64,000 nucleotides of DNA from the NCBI GenBank assembly GCA_034190875.2, contig CM067349.1:30062859-30126858 (forward strand). The letters are read 5' to 3'. The translations under genes were made by a program, and so were the position numbers. Source of the stretch: Urechis unicinctus (Eukaryota; Annelida; Polychaeta; Xenopneusta; Urechidae). How positions within the stretch are numbered: position 1 is the stretch's first letter; each line of letters opens with the position of its first letter. The notes under the pieces are model-generated. The model had not been told where the DNA came from. It ran no database searches and saw only the letters and a program-made list of their open reading frames with translations. Shown here one piece after another: positions 1 through 10,194 of this stretch.

Positions 1-207
1 CGGAGTAGATACAATGCTGACCTTGAATAAAATATAGCAGTCAAAAATTGTCTTTGCAACGAAGTCTACTGTCAAAGTCACAACCATGGTAACAGCTTGT
101 GGTGTTGCCAATGCAGCGTTTGTTGTCATAGCAACAAATATATCATCAAGTGGTTACCAAAATATTTGCACTTTTTCATAATAACAACATTATTGGCTGA
201 TGAGCTG
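1..207. other. Downstream flank of PCGF, no feature recognised
   Basis: No ORF or repeat of note. A plus-strand AATAAA at 26-31 could end a transcript arriving from outside the window, but nothing else supports that. Confidence 0.4.
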
Positions 208-1250
208 TTTATTAACAAAGAACAGCTAGCCTTATTTCTATACAATCATCAATATAACTCGTAAGGCAGGGAGCATTCAATCTTTGACACTCTGATATAT
301 AAACCCTTCCGTTGATAAGATACCAAATCGAATGATAAATATTGCAATTCACAATCAACAACCACAATCACCAATCACAATCACTGGTCACAATCACACA
401 CAATTACCAGACTTGACAACAAGATATAGAGTCATTCATTGGCAACTTATAAATCTCACTTGATTCAACTTCAGTCCACAACAGAACATAGCATTAACAT
501 GGGAATGATCAGCAATATACAGCAGAGTAGCCGCTGCTCACCCAGCGCAATCACGATCCTGACAGCTCGTCAGCAAATATTGACTGCATCAATTGATAGG
601 CAAATGCTGCCATCACAAGAGGAAAGACACTAACTCACAGAAACAATATCACAATGGATTCACAAGTAAACACGGAACAAATCTACTACAACCATATCAA
701 CACTGACCCAGGCTGGTCAGCCCCACCCAGGTTGACCACTGGTCAGACTTCATCCCTTGCACATAACGAGACACGCTGAAGGTGACAAAGGAGGTCATCA
801 AAGAGGTAACACAGACCAGCAACATAACCTGACCTCACACAGAGGTCACAGACAAGGTCATTAAGCAGCTGTGACACCAGCATATAATATTCATCACATA
901 CTTAAATAACTAAATATACATAAAACTGTCTCACTGTCACATGTAAACATCACACACTTGTCACAAACTGACAATGAACGATCACAAATGTCACTGAGGC
1001 AAACATATAATTTCCAGTTCACTGCTTAACTAGAGCAACCCATAGTTACAGAGGTCAGTAAGCTCCATAGCAAAAAAAGGTCAGTCAACTCCATAGCAAC
1101 AGAGGTTGTCAGCTCCATAGACACAGAGATTGATAACAGAACTCAACAGCACCCAAAATGTATTCCAGCCAGGAATAGACCCATGACACATCATACGAAT
1201 GAAAACCGGGACTTGCACCCTGTATAGTTCATCATGACCTCTGACCCTGC
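208..1250 (-). promoter_or_regulatory. Probable PCGF 3' UTR, with candidate polyadenylation signal at 208-213
   Basis: Sequence directly after the PCGF stop codon (1251-1253). On the minus strand a canonical AATAAA occurs at 213-208 (TTTATT on plus). This would give a 3' UTR of about 1 kb. Short imperfect CAATCAC-type repeats occur at about 344-405. There is no transcript evidence, and an earlier variant signal could be used. The small plus-strand ORF at 439-633 has no recognisable product. Confidence 0.45.
1048..1132. repeat. Short imperfect tandem repeat, about 30 bp, three copies, in the 3' UTR
   Basis: Three diverged copies of a unit with GGTCAGT followed by CTCCATAGCAA or CTCCATAGACA occur about 60-200 bp downstream of the PCGF stop codon (on the minus strand). 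Copies differ at several positions and by small indels. Confidence 0.6.
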
Positions 1251-3419
1251 TTAGGACATCCTGCGTGAGGAGGACAGAGATGCAGGATCTACGACGACAC
1301 GATGACGGTCTTTGACCGACTGTGTGGTGAGCTCAAGAGGTCCCTCTGTTGCCATGGTGATGGAGGTGGATGGAGGTGAGGGTAGTTCTGGGGAGAGTGC
1401 CGTGTAGACAAGAGGTATGTGTTGCGGAGGCGAGTTATGATGATGATATGGACTGTACTGGTATTGACTGAAGATTGGGCTGTGAGGGTAGTGGAAGCTG
1501 GGTGAAAACACGCTACGAGCTTGATGCTGCGGAGACGGGACGATAACGGGGGGAGCCAGGGGTATGGCAGAGTGGATGGATTCCCGGTAATGCACTGCCA
1601 CCTCACCACTACTGCTGGCCACAACAACTGTTTTCTTAGAGTCCACCACCTTGGGGATCTTACTTGGAGGCCCACAATCAGTGGAAGAACTAGTGGAGGC
1701 AGGTTTTACCAGAGATTTGGAGTTGCATCGGGGAGCGAGGGGACGTTTCGGAGCCACAACCTTAACTGTGTGAGTTTTACCTGTGCCAGTCCTGGAGGTA
1801 GGTGACTGGACACAGGACTCGGTGGGCGGTTTAACCGATACCTTGGGAGTTGGCTTGGGAGCAATTCGCGAGTAGAAAGTGGTTTTTGTTTGAGGTTTAA
1901 CAATGGAGTGAGCTGCGGTAGACTGGTGGGGGGTCTCCGTGGGGGATTTGGTGACCCCTCTTGACCCAGAAGCTCCGTGAGCCAACGTGTTACACACCAC
2001 AGGAACAGTCCTTGATAACGACGACATGACCTTATAAGGAGAGGGCACGTTGAGTACTGGAAGGCTTATCTCTTTCGCTGGCGACCACAAACGCTTGACA
2101 GCATCTGTATTCCTCGGAGTGCTCTTACTGGTGGGAGATTTGCATGTTTTGTGGGATGGCATTTTGCGTAGTCCGGCGGGTATTCTGTTCTGAGCGGATG
2201 CTAGCGAGGTACTGAGAGAGGAGGAGGGGACAAGAACGATACAGGTGGCAGGGGGTGCTTTCTGCACAGTCGACTGTTTCAATATGGCTGCCGCCGAGCT
2301 GGTTACAACGGGTTGTTTGAAGTCAATATCCTTCACAATAGCTGAGCCACACTCACTCTCCACACAGGGCGTCCTGCTGGGCTCTGCAGAGGCTGGACAC
2401 TGATCCCCACTAGTGGGTGTACTCGTAGCCTCCACGCTTTTGTCATCACAAGACAGGCTATCCTTATCACATTTCACCTCTTTCTCAGCAACACAAACAC
2501 TAGTATCCACAGCATCCTGCTCTTCCATACCACCAATGGAATCACTCGCCCGTTTCCCCGCACACAAATCACTGACAGAATGCATCTCACTATCAGTATC
2601 CACAGTTAACTTCACTGATACACTATCACTTGTCTTTTCATCCTCACCATTATCATCACCAGCGACTGAGTGTATCACAGAGCAATCACTCCTGTCCCCC
2701 AACACATCACAAGTATCCTTAGATATTGATGCATCTTTGAGATGGCACCCAACGGAAGCAATGTTGGCGTCTTTGAGATGGTCCCCAACAGAAGAGGTGT
2801 CGGCGTCTATGAGATGGTCCCCCACTGCTGCAGTATTGGCGTTACAATCGACCCCCTTCTCGTCCTTGCCACTTGACCGCCGGATACGGATTCGAATCCC
2901 ACCATCGTCGCTATTGTCTATACTGGTGACAGAGAGCTTCTGTTTGGCGGGGCTACTCTCTCCACAGAAGTCACTACTTGAGCTATATCCCTCCAAATCC
3001 TCACACGAGTCGCTACCTGGACTTGAGGAGCAGGTGGAGGAGCTTGTGAAGGAATCAAAGCGACTGAGCGGGGTGCTACACCGACTTCCTCCTGACTCGA
3101 CGTCACTAGGGGGCGGTGTGATATCCACTAGAGAGTTACTGCTGCTGCTGCCTCCAATACACGATTGACACTTCACATCACCAGATATCTTCTGACTAGA
3201 TTGTGTGGATTCTCTGGTTTCAGATATATAGGAAACAGCCTGTCCATTTGGATGTTTGCCGCCAGAGGTTTTTATGGTCAGAGTGATTGGTTTTTTGGCA
3301 ACAGTTTTATCCATAATGGCTGGTTTGCCAGTATCCTTTGGCAGTTTGACTTTAAGTGTGATTTTCTTGTGACCTCCATCTGTGGCAGTCTCTGTGACCT
3401 CTGAGGAGGCATGACCTTG
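1251..3419 (-). CDS. PCGF2/4 (Psc-like): PCGF coding exon 10: long disordered Psc-like C-terminal tail
   Basis: A single 2169-nt exon encodes residues 238-959. It opens with two related basic strands, [11 protein letters not shown] and [15 protein letters not shown] Ser/Asp/Glu-rich acidic stretch follows, with runs such as SSSSNS and [11 protein letters not shown], then IRIRIRR and a 12-residue tandem repeat. The second half is basic and rich in Ser, Thr, Pro and Lys ([21 protein letters not shown]). The end is rich in Tyr, His and Pro ([14 protein letters not shown]). No folded domain is recognised. Known: in Drosophila Psc a long, poorly conserved basic C-terminal region mediates nucleosome compaction. 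Inference: this tail has the same role. Antisense ORFs here, including one at 2413-3168 on the plus strand, are shadows. Confidence 0.93.
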   Translation of the reverse strand, partial: QGHASSEVTETATDGGHKKITLKVKLPKDTGKPAIMDKTVAKKPITLTIKTSGGKHPNGQAVSYISETRESTQSSQKISGDVKCQSCIGGSSSSNSLVDITPPPSDVESGGSRCSTPLSRFDSFTSSSTCSSSPGSDSCEDLEGYSSSSDFCGESSPAKQKLSVTSIDNSDDGGIRIRIRRSSGKDEKGVDCNANTAAVGDHLIDADTSSVGDHLKDANIASVGCHLKDASISKDTCDVLGDRSDCSVIHSVAGDDNGEDEKTSDSVSVKLTVDTDSEMHSVSDLCAGKRASDSIGGMEEQDAVDTSVCVAEKEVKCDKDSLSCDDKSVEATSTPTSGDQCPASAEPSRTPCVESECGSAIVKDIDFKQPVVTSSAAAILKQSTVQKAPPATCIVLVPSSSLSTSLASAQNRIPAGLRKMPSHKTCKSPTSKSTPRNTDAVKRLWSPAKEISLPVLNVPSPYKVMSSLSRTVPVVCNTLAHGASGSRGVTKSPTETPHQSTAAHSIVKPQTKTTFYSRIAPKPTPKVSVKPPTESCVQSPTSRTGTGKTHTVKVVAPKRPLAPRCNSKSLVKPASTSSSTDCGPPSKIPKVVDSKKTVVVASSSGEVAVHYRESIHSAIPLAPPVIVPSPQHQARSVFSPSFHYPHSPIFSQYQYSPYHHHNSPPQHIPLVYTALSPELPSPPSTSITMATEGPLELTTQSVKDRHRVVVDPASLSSSRRMS

Positions 3420-6400
3420 CTGTGCAGAGACTGGTGTGTAGTTTGTGGAGGGATGGCAGGTGTTTGTGGCACAGGAAACTCGTAGGGTACAGGGATGCTC
3501 ACTTCTTTAGGGTCGTAAACCAAGTAAAACAACTTGAAAGGTTTTCGCTAAACACAGTACACATAACAGTATGATTAAAATATAGGTCTAAATAATCAGT
3601 GCATTTTCAGATCGGAATGTTTTAAAGAAGAAAATGTCACAGTTTTAAAATATAGATGTGTGCTATGAATAATCCTGCTGATATTTCTCACTCACCCTCA
3701 GCCAGCCATATAAGGCATAAATGTCAAGAAGGGTGTAGTTTTCTGACAAACTCTCATCCGAATGAAAGATATCCACCTGAAAGCAACAGCATCTATATAT
3801 CACCAATATCCTTCTCCCTCATAGCTCCTATATACAAATAAATCTCCTCCTCTTTAACGACGTCTAGGTCACAATACCTACCCTCATTCCTGACTTAATG
3901 TCAAACTTTTGACGTATAAACTTTTGTAGGACATTGACCGTGACTGCAGAAGGGCAAAGAAGGTAGCGACAGTCTGTTTTCTGTAACAAAGCAACAAGAA
4001 ACATTTACCAGTTCATTCAAACAAACCATCCACAGTGTTATAACAAATTCTAGACATCTATCATATAACAATAGTATTTTATAAATTCATAAACACAAAC
4101 CATGGTCTCCTTCCCCGAATTGGTGAACGTACTGTCGTTCTTGTAGGGCGGAAATCTGGAAAAAAGAACGCATTACATAGAGAACACAGAAAAGTAACAG
4201 AATAGAACCAGGAGTATGTTTATGTGTTAATGAGAGTTACAGGTGAGGTGAATGACACCTGGTTTACCTATTGGCCATCTGTAGACACACGCTGATGAGT
4301 TCATCATGGACGTGGACAGCACACGGACCAGGGCCTGGTACCTCTCCTCGAGCCTCCGCCTGGTTCACTGACCTCCCCACATCTTCTGTCAACAACATAC
4401 AGAGTCAATCAGATTGTTTAGTTAACTGCGGGTATGGCAGAAACTCATTGACCAACAGTGCAGTTCTTAAATTCAAGGTGAAACTAGTTTGTTTCTGTAC
4501 AGCTGTATGGCAGAGGTGGGAATTTTTCATCTGTGATTAGGGTGCTTGAATTAGGTAGTGAGGCGAGGGAGGTATAGAGTTTAGGATACTGAATTTGGAG
4601 GGAATCTGGGAGCATTTTGAATTAGGGAGATCACAGCAGAAACATGGTTTGAAAACTTACCTGGGGCATTGCTTTTGGCATAATATTCTCTTCTTCGCTT
4701 CATCTCACCTACAAAAACATGTACACCTACGCATGGTCATCTAACCTCGATTGATCAAAAGTTATATACTGGTCGATTTCATTCCATCACTCAATATTGA
4801 ACTAACACCAGATGACTAGTTTTGATCACTAAATATGTAATTAGTATTAATTTTTACAGCAATTGATCCCATCAAGAACTGGTGGACAGCGTTATGCCAT
4901 TTTCATAGCTCAGAAACAATCTTACCTTCAAAGAGGCCAGGAATGAGCTTGTAGACTAAGTCCTGAAGGGTTTTGTCCAGTCTGAAAGATGCATATCACA
5001 CGATCAAGTACATTCACAAATCAGACTCATTCGCTATTGACACAAACAACTTTGCCTGAATCAGTAGCAACACAGGTCAGGGTGGCGGAATACTGCCAAC
5101 ATAATGGACGCTCGGGTCAGAATGACGGCGTATCAATAAAGCAACGAGTCGGCAAGTGTAAGGTGGCTCACCTGAGATTTTCTGTGGGCCTCGTCTTGTG
5201 AATGAGCGTGTCGCAGATAGGACAAGTCTTGCAACCCTCTGTATATTTAATGATGCACGTCTTGCAAACTGCAAACAAAGCAGAAAAGTCAAGTCAAGCT
5301 ATCTTGATGGAGCACAGCTTCTGAGAGCTGAACTTCCAACCGCGGCCTTCTATTCAGCAGTTGGGTCGAGTAGGGGAGAGGTTAGAACATAGGAATACGT
5401 GTAGTGGGGATACGCGGAGAGGTCTTTGGCACTCGGCGCGGTTTGGCGGTCACGTGTGGTTTGTGTGTCACGTGGCTTCCGTAAACTCGTTACCCGAATC
5501 TCCAACCACGAAATGGTCGAAAAAATCCAATCAGAAGGACTGAACTATTTATCCACGTAAACTGACTATTTATGATTTCCGATCAGTTAACAGTTCTATA
5601 AGAAGCAGTTATATTGTATCCATATTTTCCTCTGAATAACGCAATGCGAGAGCAGCAACATGAAAAATGCCATGCTCCCTGGGAGCGGAATATATCCCGC
5701 TTAACCCTTTGCGTCCCGTAGCTGGCGGAATCGATAACGCCTCTTACTTCCCAAGCGCACGAAAAGGAGAGCGGGATAATTGGCGGTTTTAGAGAAATAC
5801 GTATATCGGGACAGGGAAAGAGGTGCCAAGGAAGTACAACTTATAAAGGGAAGCTATCCGACACCGTCAGCCACAGTGCGTCGTCTGTATCCCCCCCCCC
5901 CCCATAAGGGCACATTGTCATCAGCTTGAAAAGAAACCTGAAATGATACCAAGTCGCTAAGCAGATGATGTGCCCGATGTTGCAATTACAAGGAAATAAA
6001 ACTTTTTTTGGGGCAGCGCTGAAAATTTAAGCGCCTTTAAAACTAGCGGTTATTCAAGGCAAGATGGGTTAATTTCAAGCTATGCACATTGCAGTCCTAA
6101 GGTGAGTCTGAAATGGGTAGAGCATCTTATGTAGCGTGGGTAGACTTATTTCCCAGGAGACGGTTAGTGATTAGTTGCTCTGCGTACACAGAGAAGTATA
6201 GAAACCCGAATACCAAGTAAACGCCGAGTCCGGTCGCAATCGAACAAACATCTGCGTGTCTTTTACATATTAGTTTCAGCATGACAGCCGGGTTCATGAA
6301 ACGACATACACGGTGCAAAAACGCGAATTAACATCTTTTGTAGTCATTGTGAGTTATGGCCCGAGGTAGATTCATTTCCTTTTATCAAAGGAAAAACACC

Positions 6401-9400
6401 AGGGCCACATTTTCAAACCTGACCATGAAAGACATGGGAGCGTTGACACATTACCAACGTTCTCGATGTGTGATAAGCTTTGGGTTTAGGCGAAGCCAAC
6501 AGATGGACATTATCATAATAATATGCAGCAGGCTACGACATCGTTACCGACATAAGCCTGAACCACAGCCCTCAGAAAAGGAGCTTTCAAATAGCGCACA
6601 TGACACCATCGAGTGAGCTCATTCAAACAGCGAGTCAAAGGGGAAACCAAAGCCATGATTCTTATATACACGACGCAGCTTCCGCGTTCACAATATGGTC
6701 AAACTAGGAAGAAGACGACATTTACAAGGGCGAAGCAGACGACATTTACTGGGCAGGTGGACAGGGGACCGACAATGGCTTCCCGCCAAGATTGACAAAG
6801 CCCATCGGGAACCCCTTAGCTGCGAGAGTTCGGCCATGCAATCTGGCTTCACACCTCAGGCAACTGGCCAACAACTCATTTCCCACGCACAGAAATTACT
6901 AACTTTCATTTGTCGAGCCTTTGATCTGATGAATACCACCTCGGACTCAATTGTCATCCACAGCTCATAATGACTCACTGATGAAAGGGAGGCCAAATTT
7001 GGAACTGCAGCAGTTCTGATGATATTGATGACGCTATTGCAGCAAGGGATATAATTTGAAGTAATTAAGAGAAAATCTTTTAATAATTATATCCCGATAT
7101 CATCGGCAAACTATTGTGACATCAGTGGGAAGAGTGTTAACTTTATTTAGGTGTGATTTGAACAGCTGCTGAACACTCCACTGTCTTGATGAAATACACG
7201 AGTACTAAAATGCCGCTGGCAATGCAGAATTAAAGACCATTTGTTTGCATGTTGAAAGGTTCAACTTGGTCGTGGTTTTGATATGACTAATGTTTGTAAA
7301 AGCCAACAGTAATGAAGATACCTGCAAACTGAGATGAACGTTTCGAGTGAGGGCCACTAAACAGGGAAACTATGCAACCTCAGAATTGACGAGTCCGATA
7401 TTTGAGCCTCCAGAAATAGCACATCGCATATTAAAACGCCATGAATGGCCGCCTCTTTAACCCCGTAATATACGAGCTATTAAAAGACCGATCTTTTTTA
7501 TTGCCTCGTATTACTCTTGGGGCAAATGAGTACCTTCCCATACAGCCAAGAGTCGCAGGCAACTCTGTAATGGCAGAGAAGGCTTAGTAGTAAGGTGGAA
7601 GGCTTGTAAATGCAGTCGGAGAAATCAGGCGATATTGCTTAATGAAATGATCAAATGGACCCAGCCAGGAATATGAAATCACCTTCTATTTCTGTCCCAA
7701 GCTTGGTCGGATTTTATCCGCCGTGTCCAGAGCAGCTAAAGCGCGAGGAATTTATTTGCAGCTGTAAGTACTTTTTCATATAATAATAGGAATCGTCTGG
7801 TAACTTTGAATATTCCCAGTCATGCAATTATTCCAGCATCTGGTATTATCACTAGTGCAAATTCAAGCTATTGATCCATGGGAATGTCAGGTTAATGACA
7901 TCTCTTGTCATGAGATAAGCGCCAATTTACAGGACCGTCTTTTCAGCTGGTGCGGCTACTTGGAATCTAAGAGCGAAAGGGTTAACGGTTTTAATGAATT
8001 TGTCTCATTAGGAAGTGGCAGGCGTAGGGGATGGTTGGCATTAGTTCACCCCGTTAACCAGTCTGCACAGCGTAATCACAAGACAAGTCCACTGCAATGG
8101 TACCAAAAGCCTGTTCATTTGCACTTTCATCTCAAACAGAACCCCACCGTGTTCATTTCGGGTACTGAAAAGAACAAGGCACCCAGACGGACCATTAGCA
8201 AAAAAAAATGACCCCCTTACTCCAGCCCGCTAATGACAAGGCCCCTCTCGAAGACTTTAAGACGATGAGGGAGGACAGGGGGTAAAGGGTGGTTAATTTG
8301 TTGCCGGAGTTAAGAGGAACACGGAAGACCATTTGAGAGTACAGGAGGTAAAATTAGCAGGAATAGGCGTGCAGAGGTTGACCAAGAATTTGTTTAGACA
8401 ACCGCAGAAGAAAGGCGAGCCCCATGTGATAACCGCATGGCCAACACCATGGGGACTGACCATTAAATGCCCGCATACTGGACGCTCCACTCACATAACT
8501 CGACACCAAATTTGACGGTTAAATTCAAGAGGACGTCGCGCCATTTCACTGCACTGATCGTGATCCCATGGGTGTGATTATCTTCAATCGCAGCTTAGTC
8601 GAGTCTGGCATTTCCGTCCCAGGTCAATTTGGTCAAGTCAGCATCAACTGCCTCCTAGTTTGCCTGGTCCGTCACAAGAGTCTTCGATTTTTTAGCCAGA
8701 GCTACCCTTCCATAACCTTCCTTAATCCACAAGAGGCATGGCGTATTTAACACTGGCCATTAACTGAAATTGAGGCAGGCATAAATAAGAGGGGATTCTT
8801 ATAGTGAGGTCAAAGGATAAAGAGGTTCGCACTCGCTTCGTTAACTTGGTAAGAATGAGGCGAGGTCGTACAGGCACAAGAAGAGGGGGTGTGGGTGGCT
8901 GCGAGTGGGATGGAAGAAGGGGGCGTATACATACAGAGAATGGACCTATAGGGCAATTTCCGGGGAAGGACATTAAGTAGAAGACAAAAACTCAAGCAGC
9001 TTGACGTAAGCAGGCCAGGCAGCCCCTGGCGATACAAACCAGTTGTTTTACTGCTGCCGCAGATATTAAACAACGCCTTCATCCTTTCTCATCATCCTGC
9101 CCGCCCCACCGCCGAGACACTAATGAATCACACTTACAACGAGGCGCAAAAAAATATCTGGTCACAAACGGTTAGGCATTAAGAGGTCCGCTCGGTTCCC
9201 GGAATCACAGACATCTTACAACCTTAATTAATCAGATTACAGGATGTATAATAAGAAGATCTGTGGGTTGGTGGAGGTGAGCTGTCTGTAAGGTAGCCGC
9301 TCAGAGAGGTGAGAAGCAGCAGCCGTATAGGTGGGAGTGGAAGGCGTACAATACACCTTGATGGGATGAAAGGATGAATAATGTGAGAGAGGCGGAGACT

Positions 9401-10186
9401 TCAAGGTGAGGAAACATCATCTACAGCCAAGCTTGGGGTGGTGGGGGGGACAGCCTACTGCCCAAAGGTCATGTGTCAGGTAATCGCTGGGTAGGTAGGT
9501 AAGGTGGGTGGGTGGGGGCTGAGGAATAGATCGGTGATGTTGTGGTTGGGTGGATGGGAGGGGTAGGGGATGAAAGATGGAGGTGGGTGGGGAGAACATA
9601 CGGAGGTCCGTCGCAATGAGGGTCAACGAGAAGAGGGTCTACGGGAGAGGAACAGGTGATGGAGGAGACAGGATGAGGGTGAGGGCTTCAGAGCAGCAGG
9701 TGATGGAGAGACCTGAGTGAGTGCGCGGGGAGAGGTCGCTTGATTGAAGCGAGGACATAAAGGGCGATAATGAGGAGGATGCACGGTAGAGAGCAGACAA
9801 CACAGCAACGACCAACAGGCGCTTTTACCCCACAATCGATAACACAGGCAGGCTTTTCAAACACACAAAAAACCCGACTAAAAACCCCAATAAACATCCC
9901 ACGTCTACATCCCACGTGGGTTTAACGCAGATATATATATACAGACTACCCAATCATTCAATCTGTTCACTCATAAATAGGAACATCGGGCGAAGTTTAC
10001 GTTGAAGCTCGGGAAAGGAAAATCGTGATTTATAAGAGAGATGCAGCGTCAGCTCGAGGTGGGTTTATACTCACAGGAGTGGAGGCATTCTGTACTGACG
10101 GTGGCATCGATGAGGTAGCCTCCGCAGAGAACACACATGAGATGCGGGTTGAGCTCCGTGAGAGGGAGCCGCGTGGACCCATGCAT
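1251..10186 (-). CDS. PCGF2/4 (Psc-like): Polycomb-group RING finger protein, PCGF2/PCGF4 (Psc-like) clade, 10 coding exons
   Basis: Seen: ten exons on the minus strand join in consistent phase: 10186-10075, 5268-5172, 4981-4926, 4708-4661, 4385-4268, 4155-4101, 3980-3882, 3776-3696, 3547-3503, 3419-1251. They total 2880 nt, or 959 residues plus TAA, and every intron is GT-AG. Domains: C3HC4 RING at about residues 18-56 (Cys18, Cys21, Cys34, His36, Cys39, Cys42, Cys53, Cys56), the motif [15 protein letters not shown] (about 73-87), [10 protein letters not shown] (90-99), and RAWUL about 163-235. A disordered Ser/Pro/Lys-rich tail fills 238-959. Known: PCGF proteins pair with RING1 in nuclear PRC1, which ubiquitinates histone H2A and compacts chromatin. 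RING details ([24 protein letters not shown]) place it with Bmi1/Mel-18/Psc rather than PCGF1/3/5/6. The start matches the family's usual MH start. Odd: the tail makes it about three times vertebrate length, as in Drosophila Psc. Confidence 0.95.
2730..2838 (-). repeat. 36-bp coding tandem repeat (12-residue unit, 3 copies)
   Basis: Within the PCGF tail exon three successive units read [24 protein letters not shown] and [11 protein letters not shown]. The DNA period is 36 bp, with a shared core around TTTGAGATGG and TCCCCAAC on the plus strand. The units lie at roughly residues 432-466 and preserve frame, so copy-number change would alter tail length without disrupting the protein. Confidence 0.85.
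3420..3502 (-). other. 83-bp intron 9, between RAWUL and the tail exon
   Basis: The donor GAA|GTGAGC lies at 3503/3502 and the acceptor TCTCTGCACAG ends at 3420, giving an intron of 83 bp, the shortest in the gene. Splicing joins DPKE to QGHASSEV in phase 0 and opens the 722-residue tail. Because 83 is not divisible by three, retention keeps the RAWUL frame open until a TGA at 3278-3280, adding about 84 unrelated residues ([11 protein letters not shown]...) and removing the whole tail. The open retained frame is why a simple ORF scan shows a separate ORF here. Confidence 0.85.
3503..3980 (-). CDS. PCGF2/4 (Psc-like): PCGF coding exons 7-9: RAWUL domain
   Basis: Exons 3980-3882, 3776-3696 and 3547-3503, all phase 0, with introns of 105 and 148 bp. 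The product contains [20 protein letters not shown], then [26 protein letters not shown] and [14 protein letters not shown]. This is the ubiquitin-like RAWUL fold of PCGF proteins, which binds Polyhomeotic/PHC in canonical PRC1 and BCOR-type partners in other complexes. The final Trp-Leu-Arg-Arg-Lys and FYLVYD match the closing strand seen in Psc and Bmi1. All three start and stop on codon boundaries, so skipping any of them would keep the frame. Confidence 0.93.
4101..4385 (-). CDS. PCGF2/4 (Psc-like): PCGF coding exons 5-6: linker between RING and RAWUL
   Basis: Exons 4385-4268 (118 nt) and 4155-4101 (55 nt) with a 112-bp intron. The encoded linker holds a Pro/Gly-rich stretch (PGPGP) and then [14 protein letters not shown], which resembles the TDDEIISLSIEFF-type segment at the same place in vertebrate PCGF2/4. 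This weakly conserved stretch is supported by exact phase agreement with both neighbours and good acceptors (TTGACAG, TTTTTCCAG). The exon 6 donor is GTTTGTG, weaker than the others. Confidence 0.88.
4661..5268 (-). CDS. PCGF2/4 (Psc-like): PCGF coding exons 2-4: second half of RING and post-RING helix
   Basis: Exons 5268-5172, 4981-4926 and 4708-4661, separated by introns of 190 and 217 bp. Exon 2 supplies Cys39, Cys42, Cys53 and Cys56 (CKTC, CPIC) and the HKTRP motif. Exon 3 encodes [18 protein letters not shown], the most conserved PCGF signature after the RING, which contacts RING1 in known PRC1 structures. Exon 4 encodes [15 protein letters not shown], also conserved in Bmi1/Mel-18. Phases are 1-2, 2-1 and 1-1, so no codon is lost at any join. 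Confidence 0.95.
5269..10074 (-). other. PCGF intron 1 (4.8 kb), no nested gene recognised
   Basis: Bounded by the exon 1 donor GTGAGTATAA (10074) and the exon 2 acceptor TTTGCAG (5269). It contains a 13-nt C run at 5891-5903, a purine- and G-rich stretch on the plus strand from about 8860 to 9720, and scattered short ORFs. The longest (7822-8211, plus, 129 codons) has no recognisable domain and no splice context. Large first introns often hold enhancers, but I see no specific site to name here. Confidence 0.85.
9489..9610 (+). repeat. G-rich GGTA/GGTG/GGAT repeat tract in PCGF intron 1
   Basis: GGTAGGTAGG grades into GGTGGGTGGGTGGGGG at about 9506-9521 and then GGTTGGGTGGATGGGAGG. Four closely spaced G runs on the plus strand could form a G-quadruplex. 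On the transcribed RNA (minus) this is a C-rich run. Confidence 0.6.
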
Positions 10187-10194
10187 CCTCACCG
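10075..10194 (-). CDS. PCGF2/4 (Psc-like): PCGF coding exon 1: start codon and first half of the RING finger
   Basis: The exon follows an acceptor ending TTACAG (ct at 10195-10196 on the plus strand), has 8 untranslated bases, then ATG at 10186-10184. It encodes 37 residues plus one base and ends at the donor GTGAGTATAA. It contains [15 protein letters not shown] and the zinc ligands Cys18, Cys21, Cys34 and His36. The acceptor just 8 nt before the ATG shows that at least one untranslated exon lies further upstream, above 10.2 kb. The split codon (T + TT, Phe38) joins exactly to exon 2. Confidence 0.95.

Noticed and set aside
2413..3168. 251-codon plus-strand ORF
   Set aside because: Antisense shadow of the Ser-rich PCGF tail exon; no splice or domain evidence of its own.
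3278..3532. Separate small minus-strand gene
   Set aside because: Its first residues are the end of the RAWUL domain (exon 9). The rest is intron 9 and the wrong frame of exon 10, so it is at most the intron-retention product.
5077..5292. Minus-strand 71-codon ORF across PCGF exon 2
   Set aside because: It is out of frame with the RING-coding frame and runs through both splice sites.
5700..5740. TTAACCCTTTGCG at 5703 paired with the CGCTCAAAGGGTTAA near 33115 as ends of one element family
   Set aside because: Only about 11 bp are shared and neither has a partner end nearby; too short to support an element.
7822..8211. 129-codon plus-strand ORF within PCGF intron 1 as a nested gene
   Set aside because: No recognisable domain, no promoter or splice evidence, and composition like the surrounding intron.
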